Assembly: GCF_004296575.1 (NCBI RefSeq)
Contig: NZ_SAYT01000004.1
Span: 1 to 64,000, forward strand
Reading direction: 5' to 3'
Source of the DNA: Dyella amyloliquefaciens
GTDB lineage: Bacteria > Pseudomonadota > Gammaproteobacteria > Xanthomonadales > Rhodanobacteraceae
Length of the DNA stretch: 64,000 bases
The notes beneath the pieces are model-generated. The model saw only the letters and a list, made by a program, of their open reading frames with translations. It was not told where the DNA came from and did no database searches. The translations under genes and the position numbers were made by a program. How positions within the stretch are numbered: position 1 is the stretch's first letter; every line of letters begins with the position of its first letter. Positions 33,303 to 42,190 of this stretch are shown in pieces.

Positions 33303-33384
33303 TGTGGGAGCGCACCTTGTGCGCGACCGCGGCGCTGCGGTGTTGCGCTTCGTCAGGTTGTCGCGCACAGGGTGCGCTCCCACA
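33303..33384. repeat. REP pair (BIME), GTGGG subtype, in the aceB-aceA gap
   Basis: Inverted 24-nt units at 33303-33326 and 33361-33384. It lies inside an operon, between the aceB stop and the aceA start. Confidence 0.88.
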
Positions 33385-33399
33385 GGGCTTGGCTTGCGA

Positions 33400-34998
33400 T
33401 CAGGCGAGCTGTTCGTAGGCGGCAAGGGTGAGGAAGTCGCCGAGTTCATCGGCGTGGGTGAGCTGCCTGAGCAAGACGGCGGCCTGTTCGGCGCGATGCG
33501 CGTAGGGACCGTTGCCTTCGATCAGGCGATGCGTGTGCTTGGTCAGCGCGTGGTCGAACAGCGCGAAGTCGATCGGCGCGTGGTCGGTGAATTCCAGCGG
33601 CCCCAGGTGCAGCCACTGCCACAGCTGTGCGCGCGCGATCTCGGCGGTGGCGGCGTCCTCCATCAGGTGATGGATCGGCACGCAGCCCTGCCCGTCCAGC
33701 CACGAGGCGGTGTAGCGCAGTGCCACTTCCACGTTGTTGTCGAAGCCGGCGCGCGTGATGGTGCCGCTGCACGGTGCGATCAGCTGGTCGCGTGCCACTT
33801 CGACGTCGGCGCGCACCACGTTGAGCTGGTTCGGCGAAGGCATGTACTTGTCGAAGATTTCCTGGGCCACCGGCACCAGCGCCGGGTGGGCGACCCAGGT
33901 GCCGTCGTGGCCGGCCTGCACCTCGCGCAGCTTGTCGGCGCGCACCTTGGCCAGCGCGGCGTCGTTCGCGGCCTCGTCGCCCTTGATCGGAATCTGGGCG
34001 GCCATGCCGCCCATGGCGAAGGCGCCACGGCGATGGCAGGTCTGGATCAGCAGTTCCGAATAGGTCTTCAGGAACGGCACCGTCATCAGCACCTGGCCAC
34101 GGTCCGGCAGCAGGCGGTCGCGATGGGCACGAAAGGTCTTCAGGTAGGAAAAGATGTAGTCCCACCGCCCGCAGTTGAGGCCGACCACGCGACCGCACAG
34201 TGCGTGCAGGATCTCGTGCATCTGGAACACGGCCGGCAGCGTCTCGATCAGCACGGTGACCTTCATGGACTCCGGCGGCAGATCGAGCGCGGCTTCGGTG
34301 GCGGCCATTACTTCGTCCCACAGCGCGGCCTCTTCCATCGTCTGCAGCTTGGGCAGGTAGAAGTACGGACCGCGGTCACGGGCCTGGAGCTTGTGCGCGT
34401 TGTGGAAGGCGAACAGGCCGAAGTCCACCAGCGCGCCCGACATCGGCTCTCCGTCAACGGTGATGTGGCGTTCCGGCAGGTGCCAGCCGCGCGGACGCAC
34501 GATCAGCACGGCGGGATTGTCGTTGACCCGGTAGTGCTTGCCTTCCGGCGAGGTGTAGTCGATCGAGCCGTCCACCGCATCGCGCAGGTTGATCTGGCCG
34601 TCGATCTGATTGGCGAAGGTGGGTGCCGAGGAATCCTCGAAGTCGGCCATGAACACCTTCGCGCCGGAGTTCAGCGCATTGATGATCATCTTGCGCTCGA
34701 CCGGGCCGGTGATTTCCACGCGGCGGTCGCGCAGGGCGGCCGGGATCGGGGCGACGGTCCAGTTGCCCTCGCGGATGGCCACGGTGTCGGCGCGGAAGTC
34801 GGGCAGCTCGCCGGCGTCGAAATGGGCCTGCCGGGCGTGGCGGGCGGCCAGCAGCACCCGGCGGCAGCCGTCGAACTGGCGATGGAGCCCAGCCAGGAAG
34901 ACAAGGGCCTCCGGGGTGAGGATGGCGTCGTGCTCCGGCCCGGTGCTGCCGCGAACCTGGGCCGGCGAAAGGGTGATGCGTTCCTTGGGGACTGCCAT
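33400..34998 (-). CDS. aceB: Malate synthase A
   Basis: Condenses glyoxylate with acetyl-CoA to malate. 532 residues, typical of isoform A. Signature pieces: RGWHLPERHITVDGEPMSG, FYLPKLQTMEEA, ETLPAVFQMHEILH and LNCGRWDYIFS. It is the first gene of the operon and divergent from a LysR gene. Its ribosome site GGAG lies in a leader inverted repeat. Confidence 0.97.
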   Translation of the reverse strand: MAVPKERITLSPAQVRGSTGPEHDAILTPEALVFLAGLHRQFDGCRRVLLAARHARQAHFDAGELPDFRADTVAIREGNWTVAPIPAALRDRRVEITGPVERKMIINALNSGAKVFMADFEDSSAPTFANQIDGQINLRDAVDGSIDYTSPEGKHYRVNDNPAVLIVRPRGWHLPERHITVDGEPMSGALVDFGLFAFHNAHKLQARDRGPYFYLPKLQTMEEAALWDEVMAATEAALDLPPESMKVTVLIETLPAVFQMHEILHALCGRVVGLNCGRWDYIFSYLKTFRAHRDRLLPDRGQVLMTVPFLKTYSELLIQTCHRRGAFAMGGMAAQIPIKGDEAANDAALAKVRADKLREVQAGHDGTWVAHPALVPVAQEIFDKYMPSPNQLNVVRADVEVARDQLIAPCSGTITRAGFDNNVEVALRYTASWLDGQGCVPIHHLMEDAATAEIARAQLWQWLHLGPLEFTDHAPIDFALFDHALTKHTHRLIEGNGPYAHRAEQAAVLLRQLTHADELGDFLTLAAYEQLA

Positions 34999-35003
34999 GA
35001 CCG

Positions 35004-35044
35004 ATCTCCGTGATGACGATGGGATGACACTAGGTCACGGAGAT
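35004..35044 (-). promoter_or_regulatory. SD-sequestering hairpin in the aceB leader
   Basis: On the minus strand ATCTCCGTGA and TCACGGAGAT form a perfect 10-bp inverted repeat around 21 nt. The 3' arm contains the GGAG ribosome site of aceB, ending 5 nt before its ATG. Confidence 0.65.
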
Positions 35045-35063
35045 TTGCTTTGACAAAGCAAAT
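35043..35063. promoter_or_regulatory. Perfect palindrome in the aceB/lysR gap, candidate operator
   Basis: ATTTGCTTTG-A-CAAAGCAAAT, a 10-1-10 inverted repeat, sits between the divergent starts and overlaps a TTGACA-like hexamer. Its place fits a LysR binding site controlling both genes. Confidence 0.6.
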
Positions 35064-35104
35064 GTTTCAATTTTTGGTATCGTGATTCTTAATAGGTATT
35101 GCAA

Positions 35105-36163
35105 ATGGCTGAATTGAAAGGCATGAAAACGACCGAAAAACGGCTGAACAAGCCGAAAAAAGCGCGTGTCGGCCCTTCAAAGGGCCGAAAAGGCGAGGGT
35201 GAGGAAGCGGCCGGAACGGGCCGCTACTACTACAAGGGCAATCGCCAGAAGCAGATGCGGGCCTTCGTGTACACCGTGAAGCTGGGCACGCTGACCCGCG
35301 CTGCGGAAGCCTTGTTTCTGTCTCAGCCCACGGTGAGCCTGCAGCTGCAGGCACTGGAGCGGGAGCTGGGCATGAAGCTGCTGGAGCGCCGCCGCCGCCG
35401 CATCAACCTCACCGACGCCGGTGAAGCGCTGTACGAGCTGGCGCGTCCGCTAGTCGAGGGCTGGGAAAACCTGGACCGCGACTTCCAGGCCAAGGTGAAG
35501 GGCCTGCAGGGCGGGCGGCTGACCATCGCGGCAGGCACCTCGACCATCCAGTACCTGCTGCCCGACTTGGTGCGCCGCTATCGCGAGCAGTTCCCCGAGG
35601 TGCAACTGCAACTGGCCAACGTCACCGGCAAGGACGGCCTGGCGCTGCTGCGTGCCGACGAGGCGGATTTCGCGGTGGGCTCGATGCTGGACGTGCCCAA
35701 CGACATCGCGTGGGCGCCGGTCCATCACTACGACCCCATGCTGATCACGCCGCTGGATCATCCGCTGGCGTCGAAGGACGCGCTGACGCTGCAGGACCTC
35801 TCGCCCTATGGCCTGATCCTGCCGCCGCAGCGGCTTTCCACCTATCGATTGGTGGACCTGGTGTTCCAGCAGCGCCAGGTACCGTATCGCGTAGCGATCG
35901 AAGTCGGCGGCTGGGATGTGATCAAGGAGTACGTGGCGATGGGGCTGGGCATTTCCATCGTCACTGGCATCTGCATCACCGACGCGGACCGTTCGCGTTT
36001 GGCCGTCCGAAACATGAAGCAGTATTTCCCGCAGCGCAGCTATGGCGTGGTGATGCGCAAGGGCAAGTTCCTCAGCGCGGAGGCGCGGGCGTTCGTGGAT
36101 CTGGTGCGGCCGGGCTTGCTGACCCATCGCGATTACGACGAGTCCGGACATTCCGAGCGCTGA
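35105..36163 (+). CDS. LysR-family transcriptional regulator, likely of aceBA
   Basis: 352 residues. A Lys-rich extension of about 45 residues (EKRLNKPKKARVGPSKGRKG) precedes the wHTH, which contains TLTRAAEALFLSQPTVSLQL; a CysB-like substrate domain follows. Divergent from aceB across about 106 bp with a perfect palindrome, so it probably regulates the glyoxylate shunt. ATG 35105 or TTG 35099 could start it. A 9-2-9 palindrome lies inside the extension. Confidence 0.85.
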   Translation: MAELKGMKTTEKRLNKPKKARVGPSKGRKGEGEEAAGTGRYYYKGNRQKQMRAFVYTVKLGTLTRAAEALFLSQPTVSLQLQALERELGMKLLERRRRRINLTDAGEALYELARPLVEGWENLDRDFQAKVKGLQGGRLTIAAGTSTIQYLLPDLVRRYREQFPEVQLQLANVTGKDGLALLRADEADFAVGSMLDVPNDIAWAPVHHYDPMLITPLDHPLASKDALTLQDLSPYGLILPPQRLSTYRLVDLVFQQRQVPYRVAIEVGGWDVIKEYVAMGLGISIVTGICITDADRSRLAVRNMKQYFPQRSYGVVMRKGKFLSAEARAFVDLVRPGLLTHRDYDESGHSER

Positions 36164-36174
36164 CCAGAGGCATC

Positions 36175-36292
36175 TGTAGGAGCGCACCCAGTGCGCGATA
36201 AGCGCATGGGCTGGCCTTGATGTTCGTGCTGCGAAAGCCGGCAAATGGCGCGGGTTGTTGTGCCGCGGTCGCGCACTGGGTGCGCTCCTACA
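36175..36292. repeat. REP pair (BIME), GTAGG subtype
   Basis: Inverted 24-nt units at 36175-36198 (TGTAGGAGCGCACC...) and 36269-36292, between the convergent lysR and lysE genes. Confidence 0.88.
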
Positions 36293-36309
36293 GTGGGCGT
36301 CAGAACAAT

Positions 36310-36945
36310 TCAGCCCTGCCGCTGCAGCGCGAGCTTCACGCCAAAGCCCAGCAGCACGGTGCCGCACACACGATCCATCCAATGGCCAAAACGCGGGCGC
36401 GTATTGAGCAGGTGATGGATGTGCCCGCCCAGCAGCGCGAGCACCGTCGACCAGACCAGGCCGGTGCCGATGAAACTCAGGCCGAGCACCAGCAGGCCGA
36501 GCTGCGGATGGGCTGCCTGCATCGACACGAACTGCGGCAAGAAGGCGAGGAAGAACAGCGCCACCTTGGGATTGAGCACGTTGGTGAGCATGCCTTGGCG
36601 GAATGCAGCGCCCAGGCCCTTGCCGCGCGTCACCGTGGGCTGGCGCGCGCCGCCGCGTGTCAGCAGCATCCGCAGGCCGATCCAGACCAGGTATGCCGCG
36701 CCGAGGTACTTGAGCACGCTGAAAGCGAGCGCCGAGGTCATCAGGATCGCCGAGATGCCCAGCACGGCGGCAAGCGTGTGCACGATGCAGCCGGCGTTGA
36801 TGCCCAGCGCTGCCGCAGCGCCTACCGCGCGGCCTTCGCGGCCGCTGCGGGTGAGGATATAGAAGGTATCGAGCCCCGGCGTCAGGTTCAGCGCGATGCA
36901 GGCGAGCAGGAACGCGTCGAAGTGCTGGATGCCTAGCGCGTTCAC
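36310..36945 (-). CDS. LysE/RhtB-family amino-acid exporter
   Basis: About 211 residues with six hydrophobic segments, opening AFLLACIALNLTPGLDTFYI, the family N-terminal signature, with NVLNPKVALFFLAFLPQFV in the middle. Likely exports an amino acid or homoserine-type compound. I choose GTG 36945 because GAGGATAT precedes it; ATG 36975 would add 10 residues. Confidence 0.85.
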   Translation of the reverse strand: MNALGIQHFDAFLLACIALNLTPGLDTFYILTRSGREGRAVGAAAALGINAGCIVHTLAAVLGISAILMTSALAFSVLKYLGAAYLVWIGLRMLLTRGGARQPTVTRGKGLGAAFRQGMLTNVLNPKVALFFLAFLPQFVSMQAAHPQLGLLVLGLSFIGTGLVWSTVLALLGGHIHHLLNTRPRFGHWMDRVCGTVLLGFGVKLALQRQG

Positions 36946-36987
36946 AGGGATATCCTCACAAGTGAATGACTGCACTCCTTGAGAAGT

Positions 36988-37035
36988 GCAGCCATGGATG
37001 GCTGCTTCTTGATCTTCGCGGTCATGGACGACCGC
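36988..37035. repeat. Two 8-2-8 palindromic hairpins upstream of lysE
   Basis: GCAGCCATGGATGGCTGC (36988-37005) and GCGGTCATGGACGACCGC (37018-37035) start 30 nt apart. They are the same family as the hairpins in the atp operon, seen in opposite orientation but again antisense to the flanking genes in their GGA strand. Confidence 0.85.
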
Positions 37036-37041
37036 ACCAAA

Positions 37042-37632
37042 TCAAGCGTTGCGATGCTTGCCGCGATAGGGCGCGAACAGCGCGCGGATACGCGTCATGT
37101 CGGCGTCGTGGTCGCCGGTGGCGCGTACGACCGGACCGAAGGTGAAGGTCTTGGTCGGGTAGTCGATAAAAAGCGTCTGGATGGGCACATTGGCCTCGTG
37201 CGCGATGCGCAGGAAGCCCGACTTCCAGTGCTTCACCTTCTTGCGCGTGCCTTCGGGCGTGATGCCCAGCCACATGCGGCCCTTCTCGTCGAAGCGCTTC
37301 ACCATCTGGCCGACCACGTTGAGTGCGGCGCTGCGGTTGATGCCGATCATGCCGATGGGGCGCAGGATGATGCCCAGCGGTCCCTCGAGCACTTCGCGCT
37401 TGATGATGATGTTGATGTCCACGCCCAGGCCGATCTTCATCAGCAGGCCGTAATAGCCGTCCCAATAGGACGAATGCGGGGCGCCGATCAGGATGAGCTT
37501 GGGCTCGTTGGGCAGTTCGCCCAGCAGGCGCCAGCCACTCAGGCGCAGCAGCACGCGCGCCAGCCAGGGCCAGAAACGGCTGTTGAGCTTGGGGGCTTCA
37601 GACGGGGCGGATGGCAGCATCCGGGTACTCAT
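37042..37632 (-). CDS. 1-acyl-sn-glycerol-3-phosphate acyltransferase-like protein
   Basis: 196 residues of the PlsC superfamily with the H-X4-D motif HSSYWD, then RSAALNVVGQMVKRF and ITPEGTRKK. It should acylate a lysophospholipid on the inner membrane face. Its start overlaps the arfB stop by 4 nt, so the two are co-transcribed. Confidence 0.83.
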   Translation of the reverse strand: MSTRMLPSAPSEAPKLNSRFWPWLARVLLRLSGWRLLGELPNEPKLILIGAPHSSYWDGYYGLLMKIGLGVDINIIIKREVLEGPLGIILRPIGMIGINRSAALNVVGQMVKRFDEKGRMWLGITPEGTRKKVKHWKSGFLRIAHEANVPIQTLFIDYPTKTFTFGPVVRATGDHDADMTRIRALFAPYRGKHRNA

Positions 37633-38051
37633 TCACGACTCCAGTCACGCGAACGCGTTTGCTTGATCTTGCCTCGCTGCTGCTTGCCGGCGAGGCGGCG
37701 CTCTTTCGAGCCACGGGTGGGTTTGGTGGCGATCCGTGCCTTGGGAACGATGAGCGCGCCGCGAATGACTTCGACCAGCCGTTCGCGTGCGTCCTCGCGA
37801 TTGCGGACCTGGTCCCGGAAGCGGCGTGCCTGGATCACCAGCACGCCATCGTCGGTGAGACGACGATCGCGACGGGCGAGCAGGCGCTCGCGCACCGGGT
37901 CGGGCAGGGAAGGCGAGCGCGCCACGTCGAAGCGCAGTTCGACGGCGCTTTCGGTGCGATTGACGTGCTGCCCACCGGGACCGTCGGCACGCAGGAAGCG
38001 CTCGGTCAGCTCGGTCTCTGGCAGAACGATGGAACGGCTGACGGTGAGCAT
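37629..38051 (-). CDS. arfB: Peptidyl-tRNA hydrolase ArfB (YaeJ)
   Basis: Rescues stalled ribosomes by hydrolysing peptidyl-tRNA without codon recognition. 140 residues with GGQ at 26-28 (GPGGQHVNRTESAVELRF) and a basic C-terminal tail (GKQQRGKIKQTRSRDW) that enters the mRNA channel. Confidence 0.93.
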   Translation of the reverse strand: MLTVSRSIVLPETELTERFLRADGPGGQHVNRTESAVELRFDVARSPSLPDPVRERLLARRDRRLTDDGVLVIQARRFRDQVRNREDARERLVEVIRGALIVPKARIATKPTRGSKERRLAGKQQRGKIKQTRSRDWSRE

Positions 38052-38103
38052 GTTGCGGAGTTTAGCGGGCGCACACGATGCGCCGCCATGGCGCGCCGCC
38101 GCA

Positions 38104-38805
38104 TCACGTGCTGGGCAATGACCAGCCGAAGCGCTCGAGCAGGTTGAGATAGGCCGCGTCCAGCGGTGCCTCGATGCGCATCGGGCTGCCGGTGACCGGA
38201 TGGGCGAAGCTCAGCCGCCATGCGTGCAGCAGCATGCGGTGGCAGCTGAAGTACTGCTTGTACAGACGATTGTGGTCGCCGCGACCGTGCTGGCAGTCGC
38301 CAATGATCGGGTGATGGATGTGCGCCATGTGCTTGCGGATCTGGCGGAAGCGGCCAGTATGCGGCTCGGCCAGCACCAGGGCGTAGCGCTGCTGCGGATA
38401 GCGGCCCAGCGCGATGGGCACCTCGATCGTGGCGAGGCGCTGGTACGAGGTGCGCGCATCTCGGCGCGGACCGGTTTCGCGCGAGCCGGGCAGGGGATAG
38501 TCGATGTCCGCCGCTTCCGGATCCGGCCAGCCGCGCACGACGGCGAGGTACTGCTTGTGCACGTCGCGACCCATGAACTGCTCGCCCAGCGCGGCCGCGA
38601 TCTCGGACGACCGGGCCACGAGCAGCACGCCGCTGGTGGCGCGGTCCAGGCGATGGGCGAGGTAGGTGATGCCGCCCACCTGTTCGCGCAGCACGTCGAT
38701 CAGGAACTCCTCGGCGTTGCCCACCATCTTGGAGCGGTGCACGGCGAGGCCGGCGGGCTTGTTGACCGCGATGAGGGCGTCGTCTTGGTAGAGGATGTCG
38801 AGCAT
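38104..38805 (-). CDS. truC: tRNA pseudouridine synthase TruC family
   Basis: 233 residues of the RluA family with the catalytic D54 in HRLDRATSG and a preceding NKPAGLAVHR. The short length without an S4 domain fits TruC, which modifies U65 of tRNA. Substrate assignment rests on overall resemblance. Confidence 0.85.
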   Translation of the reverse strand: MLDILYQDDALIAVNKPAGLAVHRSKMVGNAEEFLIDVLREQVGGITYLAHRLDRATSGVLLVARSSEIAAALGEQFMGRDVHKQYLAVVRGWPDPEAADIDYPLPGSRETGPRRDARTSYQRLATIEVPIALGRYPQQRYALVLAEPHTGRFRQIRKHMAHIHHPIIGDCQHGRGDHNRLYKQYFSCHRMLLHAWRLSFAHPVTGSPMRIEAPLDAAYLNLLERFGWSLPST

Positions 38806-38895
38806 GGGAAACCAGGGTGGTTACGTTCTGGCCGGGCCTTCATCAAGACCGGCCTTCCTGCGAGGCGCTTTTCAACAGCCGTAGGCTGGTCAAGC

Positions 38896-38967
38896 AGGAA
38901 TCCAGTGTCTATCGAAATGTGCCGCGCGGTGGAAAGTCACTGGATCCCTGCATTCGCAGGGATGACG
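38896..38967. repeat. Dispersed palindromic repeat (TGGATCCC family)
   Basis: AATCCAGTG and CACTGGAT flank the unit, ending in the hairpin ATCCCTGC-ATTC-GCAGGGAT followed by GACGG. A related copy is at 55014-55087. Confidence 0.75.
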
Positions 38968-38975
38968 GTGAGGGG

Positions 38976-40628
38976 TTACGAGCGGCGCGGCCAGCCTGCG
39001 GCGAACGCAAAAAGACCGGCGACGCCCGTGGCGACCACGTGCCAGATGCCCTGTTCGGCCGCCTGTGTCCACAACACCGCACTGGCGATCAGCAGGCTGC
39101 CGCCCAGCAGTCCAAAGGCCAACGAGCGGCGGGCACCCAGGGCCTCCTCTCGTCGTTGCGCCAGCTCGCGCGGGTCGGCAATGTGCTGGCGTTCGCCCTT
39201 GGCCACCTGGCGCAGCGCGTCGCGCATCAGCTCGGGGAACTGCGGCGCGGCATGGAACCATTCGGGCAGCCGACGGCGCATCTCGCGCAGCGTGCGCAGC
39301 GGGCTGTAGCGTTCGCGCAGGATGCGCTTGAGCACCGGGTGCGCCACCGCCCAGATGTCGATCTGCGGATCGAGCATGCGGCCCACGCCTTCGATGTTGA
39401 GCAGGGTCTTCTGCAGCAGGATCAGCTGCGGCTGCAGCGTGAGCTCGTAGCGTCGCGCGGTCTGGAACAGCTTGACCACCAGTTCCGCCAGTGAGATCTG
39501 CGACAGCGGGCGGGTGAAATACGGCTCGCACACCGTACGCACCGCAGCGGTGAGTTCGTCCAGGCGCACGGTGGAAGGCATCCAGCCGGCATCGACGTGA
39601 AGCTGCGCGATGCGCGCGTAGTCGCGCTCGAACAGCGCGATGAAATTCTGCGCCAGCCAGTACTGGTCCTCTTCCGGCAGCGAACCCATGATGCCGAAAT
39701 CCAGCGCAATGAAGCGGGGCTCGCCGGGGCGCGCGGTGTCTACCCAGATGTTGCCCGGGTGCGCGTCGGCGTGGAAGAAGTTGTCGCGGAACACCTGTTC
39801 GTAGAACAGGCGCACGCCCTTCACGGCGAGCGCCTTGCGATCCACGCCTGCGGCATCCAGCGCGGCGATGTCGTCGCAGCTCACGCCGTAGACGCGCTCC
39901 AGCGTCAGCACGCGCGCGGCGGTGAGGTCCCAGTGCACGGCCGGCACGTACATGTCCACGCCGCTTTCAAAATTGCGCCGCAGCAGGCTGGCGCTGGCGC
40001 CTTCGCGCTGCAGGTCCAGCTCGTTCTCCAGCATCTTCTCGACTTCGGCCACCACGTCGAGCGGGCGGATCTTGTCGGCGTTGGGATGCCAGCGATGGGC
40101 CAGTTCACCCAGCGAGCGCAGCAGCTTGATGTCGCGCTCGATCTGCTTGTCGATACCCGGGCGCAGCACCTTCACCACCGCGGCGCTGCCATCGTGCAGC
40201 GTGGCGGCATGCACCTGTGCGATGGAGGCGGAGGCGAGCGGTGTTTCGTCGAAGGCGGCGTACAGCGTGGTGATCGGTGCCTTCAGTTCCTGCTCGACGA
40301 TGGTGCGCGCCTGGGCACCGGAAAACGGCGGCACCTGGTCCTGCAGCTGCGCGAGTTCGTCGGCGATGTCGGCCGGCACCAGGTCGCGGCGCGTGGACAG
40401 CACTTGGCCGGCCTTCACGAAGATGGGGCCCAGGTCGGTGAGCGCCAGGCGCAGGCGTGCGCCGCGCGAAAGGCCGTCCACGTTCACGCGTGGCTTCGCC
40501 ACCAGCGGCCGCACCAGCTTGAGCGGGCGGAACAGGTGGGCGGCGTCGACCAGTTCATCCAGTCGGTAGGCGAGCAGCACGGAGGCGACGCGCATCACGC
40601 GCGGTACGACCTTCAGGGGTGTCGTCAC
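38976..40628 (-). CDS. ubiB: UbiB-family protein kinase-like ATPase
   Basis: Supports ubiquinone synthesis. 550 residues. The family KxGQ signature is FVKAGQVLSTRRDLVP; ASASIAQVHAATLHDG and the FHADAHPGNIW/ALDFGIMG pair follow. Two C-terminal hydrophobic stretches (SLAFGLLGGSLLIASAVLW and a shorter one) anchor it. Start overlaps the ubiJ stop by 4 nt. Confidence 0.95.
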   Translation of the reverse strand: MTTPLKVVPRVMRVASVLLAYRLDELVDAAHLFRPLKLVRPLVAKPRVNVDGLSRGARLRLALTDLGPIFVKAGQVLSTRRDLVPADIADELAQLQDQVPPFSGAQARTIVEQELKAPITTLYAAFDETPLASASIAQVHAATLHDGSAAVVKVLRPGIDKQIERDIKLLRSLGELAHRWHPNADKIRPLDVVAEVEKMLENELDLQREGASASLLRRNFESGVDMYVPAVHWDLTAARVLTLERVYGVSCDDIAALDAAGVDRKALAVKGVRLFYEQVFRDNFFHADAHPGNIWVDTARPGEPRFIALDFGIMGSLPEEDQYWLAQNFIALFERDYARIAQLHVDAGWMPSTVRLDELTAAVRTVCEPYFTRPLSQISLAELVVKLFQTARRYELTLQPQLILLQKTLLNIEGVGRMLDPQIDIWAVAHPVLKRILRERYSPLRTLREMRRRLPEWFHAAPQFPELMRDALRQVAKGERQHIADPRELAQRREEALGARRSLAFGLLGGSLLIASAVLWTQAAEQGIWHVVATGVAGLFAFAAGWPRRS

Positions 40629-41275
40629 GCGGCGGGTCCTTTCTTCAGGCGCTGCTCGAGGCGGGCAAGGCGCGCTTCCAGGCGCTCGCTGCGCTCGCGC
40701 AATTCGTCCACGCCATCAAGGAAGCCTTCCACTTCGCCCGGTACGGCGGCGACGCGGATTTCGTCGCGCAGCCAGTCGGCGGTATCGGTGGTGAGGTGGC
40801 TGGCCGTTTCCTTGGCATGCGCGAGGCCGTTGCGCACGGCCTTGGCCAGCGGCACGCCCAGCACGTCGCCGAAGGTGCGGGCGAAGGCTTCCTCGAAATC
40901 CGGCGCGAACTTGTTCGCGAGCTTCTCCAGGCGACGCGCGAGGTCGGCATCGCCGGCAATGTCCACTTTGCCGGGGGCCACGCCTTCGTCATCGCGCTTC
41001 ACCAGCATGCCCAGCAGGCTGCCCGGCGTGGCGGCGACGCGCAGATGGCTGTCGTCCTTGGCCGGGCCGACCCTGAGGCGATCACCGTCGACCGTCACCG
41101 ACAGCGCGAGCTCCGGACCGCGCAGGTGCAGTTGCACGCTGCGGCCATCCAGCGCGGACAGACGTGCGACTGTTTCGGGGTCGAGCGAGAGCGTGTGGTT
41201 GAGCGCGGTTTCCAGCGCACGGCCGGCAAGGGCGCGCAAAGGACGGGGCAGCAGGGAGCCAGGAGAGGTGGTCAT
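40625..41275 (-). CDS. ubiJ: Ubiquinone biosynthesis accessory factor UbiJ
   Basis: 216 residues with an SCP2-type lipid-binding domain (NHTLSLDPETVARL, LRVAATPGSLLGML) and a C-terminal coiled coil (ELRERSERLEARLARLEQRL) that pairs with UbiK. The longer frame upstream of 41275 runs into a REP unit; GAGGTGG precedes the chosen ATG. Confidence 0.9.
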   Translation of the reverse strand: MTTSPGSLLPRPLRALAGRALETALNHTLSLDPETVARLSALDGRSVQLHLRGPELALSVTVDGDRLRVGPAKDDSHLRVAATPGSLLGMLVKRDDEGVAPGKVDIAGDADLARRLEKLANKFAPDFEEAFARTFGDVLGVPLAKAVRNGLAHAKETASHLTTDTADWLRDEIRVAAVPGEVEGFLDGVDELRERSERLEARLARLEQRLKKGPAA

Positions 41276-41336
41276 GCCGCGATTGTAGCGGGTGAGGGTG
41301 GCGGGCCACCCGTGTTGGGCCCTTGCATGCGCCCTT

Positions 41337-41459
41337 TGTAGGAGCGCACCCAGTGCGCGATCACGGTTCCGGGACGAGCCCATGAAACGCTGTGCGGGGA
41401 ACATCACGCGCCCGCGTCACCGCTCCGTCGGCTTATCGCGCACTGGGTGCGCTCCTACA
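41337..41459. repeat. REP pair (BIME), GTAGG subtype
   Basis: Inverted 24-nt units at 41337-41360 and 41436-41459, between ubiJ and trmL. Confidence 0.88.
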
Positions 41460-41469
41460 GGGGGGGCGA

Positions 41470-41934
41470 TCAGGCCGCGCCGATGAAACCCAGCTGCCGC
41501 CAAGCCTCGTACACGGCAATGGCGACGGTGTTGGAGAGATTCAGGCTGCGGCTGTTCGGCCGCATCGGCAGGCGCAGGCGTTGTTCCTCGGGGATGGCGT
41601 CGAGCACCTCGCCGGGCAGGCCGGCGGTCTCGCAGCCGAACAGCAGGGCATCGCCTTCGGCGAAGCGCGCATCGACATGGGCGACGCGCCCTCGGGTGGA
41701 GAATGCGAAGACGCGTGGCTGGCCGATGCCCTCGAGGCAACTGGCGAGGTCGTCGTGCACGGCCAGTTGCGCATATTCGTGGTAATCCAGGCCTGCTCGG
41801 CGCAGGCGGGCATCGTCCAGCTCGAACCCCAAGGGCCGGATCAGGTGCAGCGTGGCGCCCGTATTGGCGCACAACCTGATCGCGTTGCCAGTGTTGGGGG
41901 GTATTTCCGGTCGGTAAAGGATGACATGCAGCAT
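41470..41934 (-). CDS. trmL: tRNA (cytidine(34)-2'-O)-methyltransferase
   Basis: 154 residues of the SPOUT fold: [20 protein letters not shown], then [11 protein letters not shown] and the knot [20 protein letters not shown]. It methylates the wobble base ribose of tRNALeu. Start at 41934; upstream frame extension is non-homologous. Confidence 0.94.
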   Translation of the reverse strand: MLHVILYRPEIPPNTGNAIRLCANTGATLHLIRPLGFELDDARLRRAGLDYHEYAQLAVHDDLASCLEGIGQPRVFAFSTRGRVAHVDARFAEGDALLFGCETAGLPGEVLDAIPEEQRLRLPMRPNSRSLNLSNTVAIAVYEAWRQLGFIGAA

Positions 41935-41986
41935 CCCGGCATTATCAGGTCTCTCCCGCGACCCGCCAAACGGTGAGCGTCCTTGC

Positions 41987-42190
41987 TCAGCCGTTGTTGG
42001 TGCGGGGGCAGACCACGCCGTCCGGCGGCAATGCACAGGCAACCGGGGTAGCGATCAGCTGACCGGCGCTGCCGGCAGCGGCGATACGGATGGCGTCCGG
42101 CGAAGCGTTCACCATGGCACCCAACACGAGTCCACAAACCAGCAGGCAAGCAACGAACAGGCTGCGCAGCATCAAGGCTTCGAATTTCAT
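41987..42190 (-). CDS. Small secreted hypothetical protein
   Basis: 67 residues with a hydrophobic leader ([22 protein letters not shown]) and a short mature part containing [10 protein letters not shown], which could form a small disulfide loop. GGAGAC precedes two close ATGs (42196, 42190); the second has better spacing. I do not recognise it. Confidence 0.55.
   Translation of the reverse strand: MKFEALMLRSLFVACLLVCGLVLGAMVNASPDAIRIAAAGSAGQLIATPVACALPPDGVVCPRTNNG

Noticed and set aside
34999-35104. CRP/Clp-type TGTGA-N6-TCACA site in the aceB/lysR gap
   Set aside because: The TCCGTGA/TCACGGA arms are 21 bp apart, too far for such a site, and are better explained as a leader hairpin.
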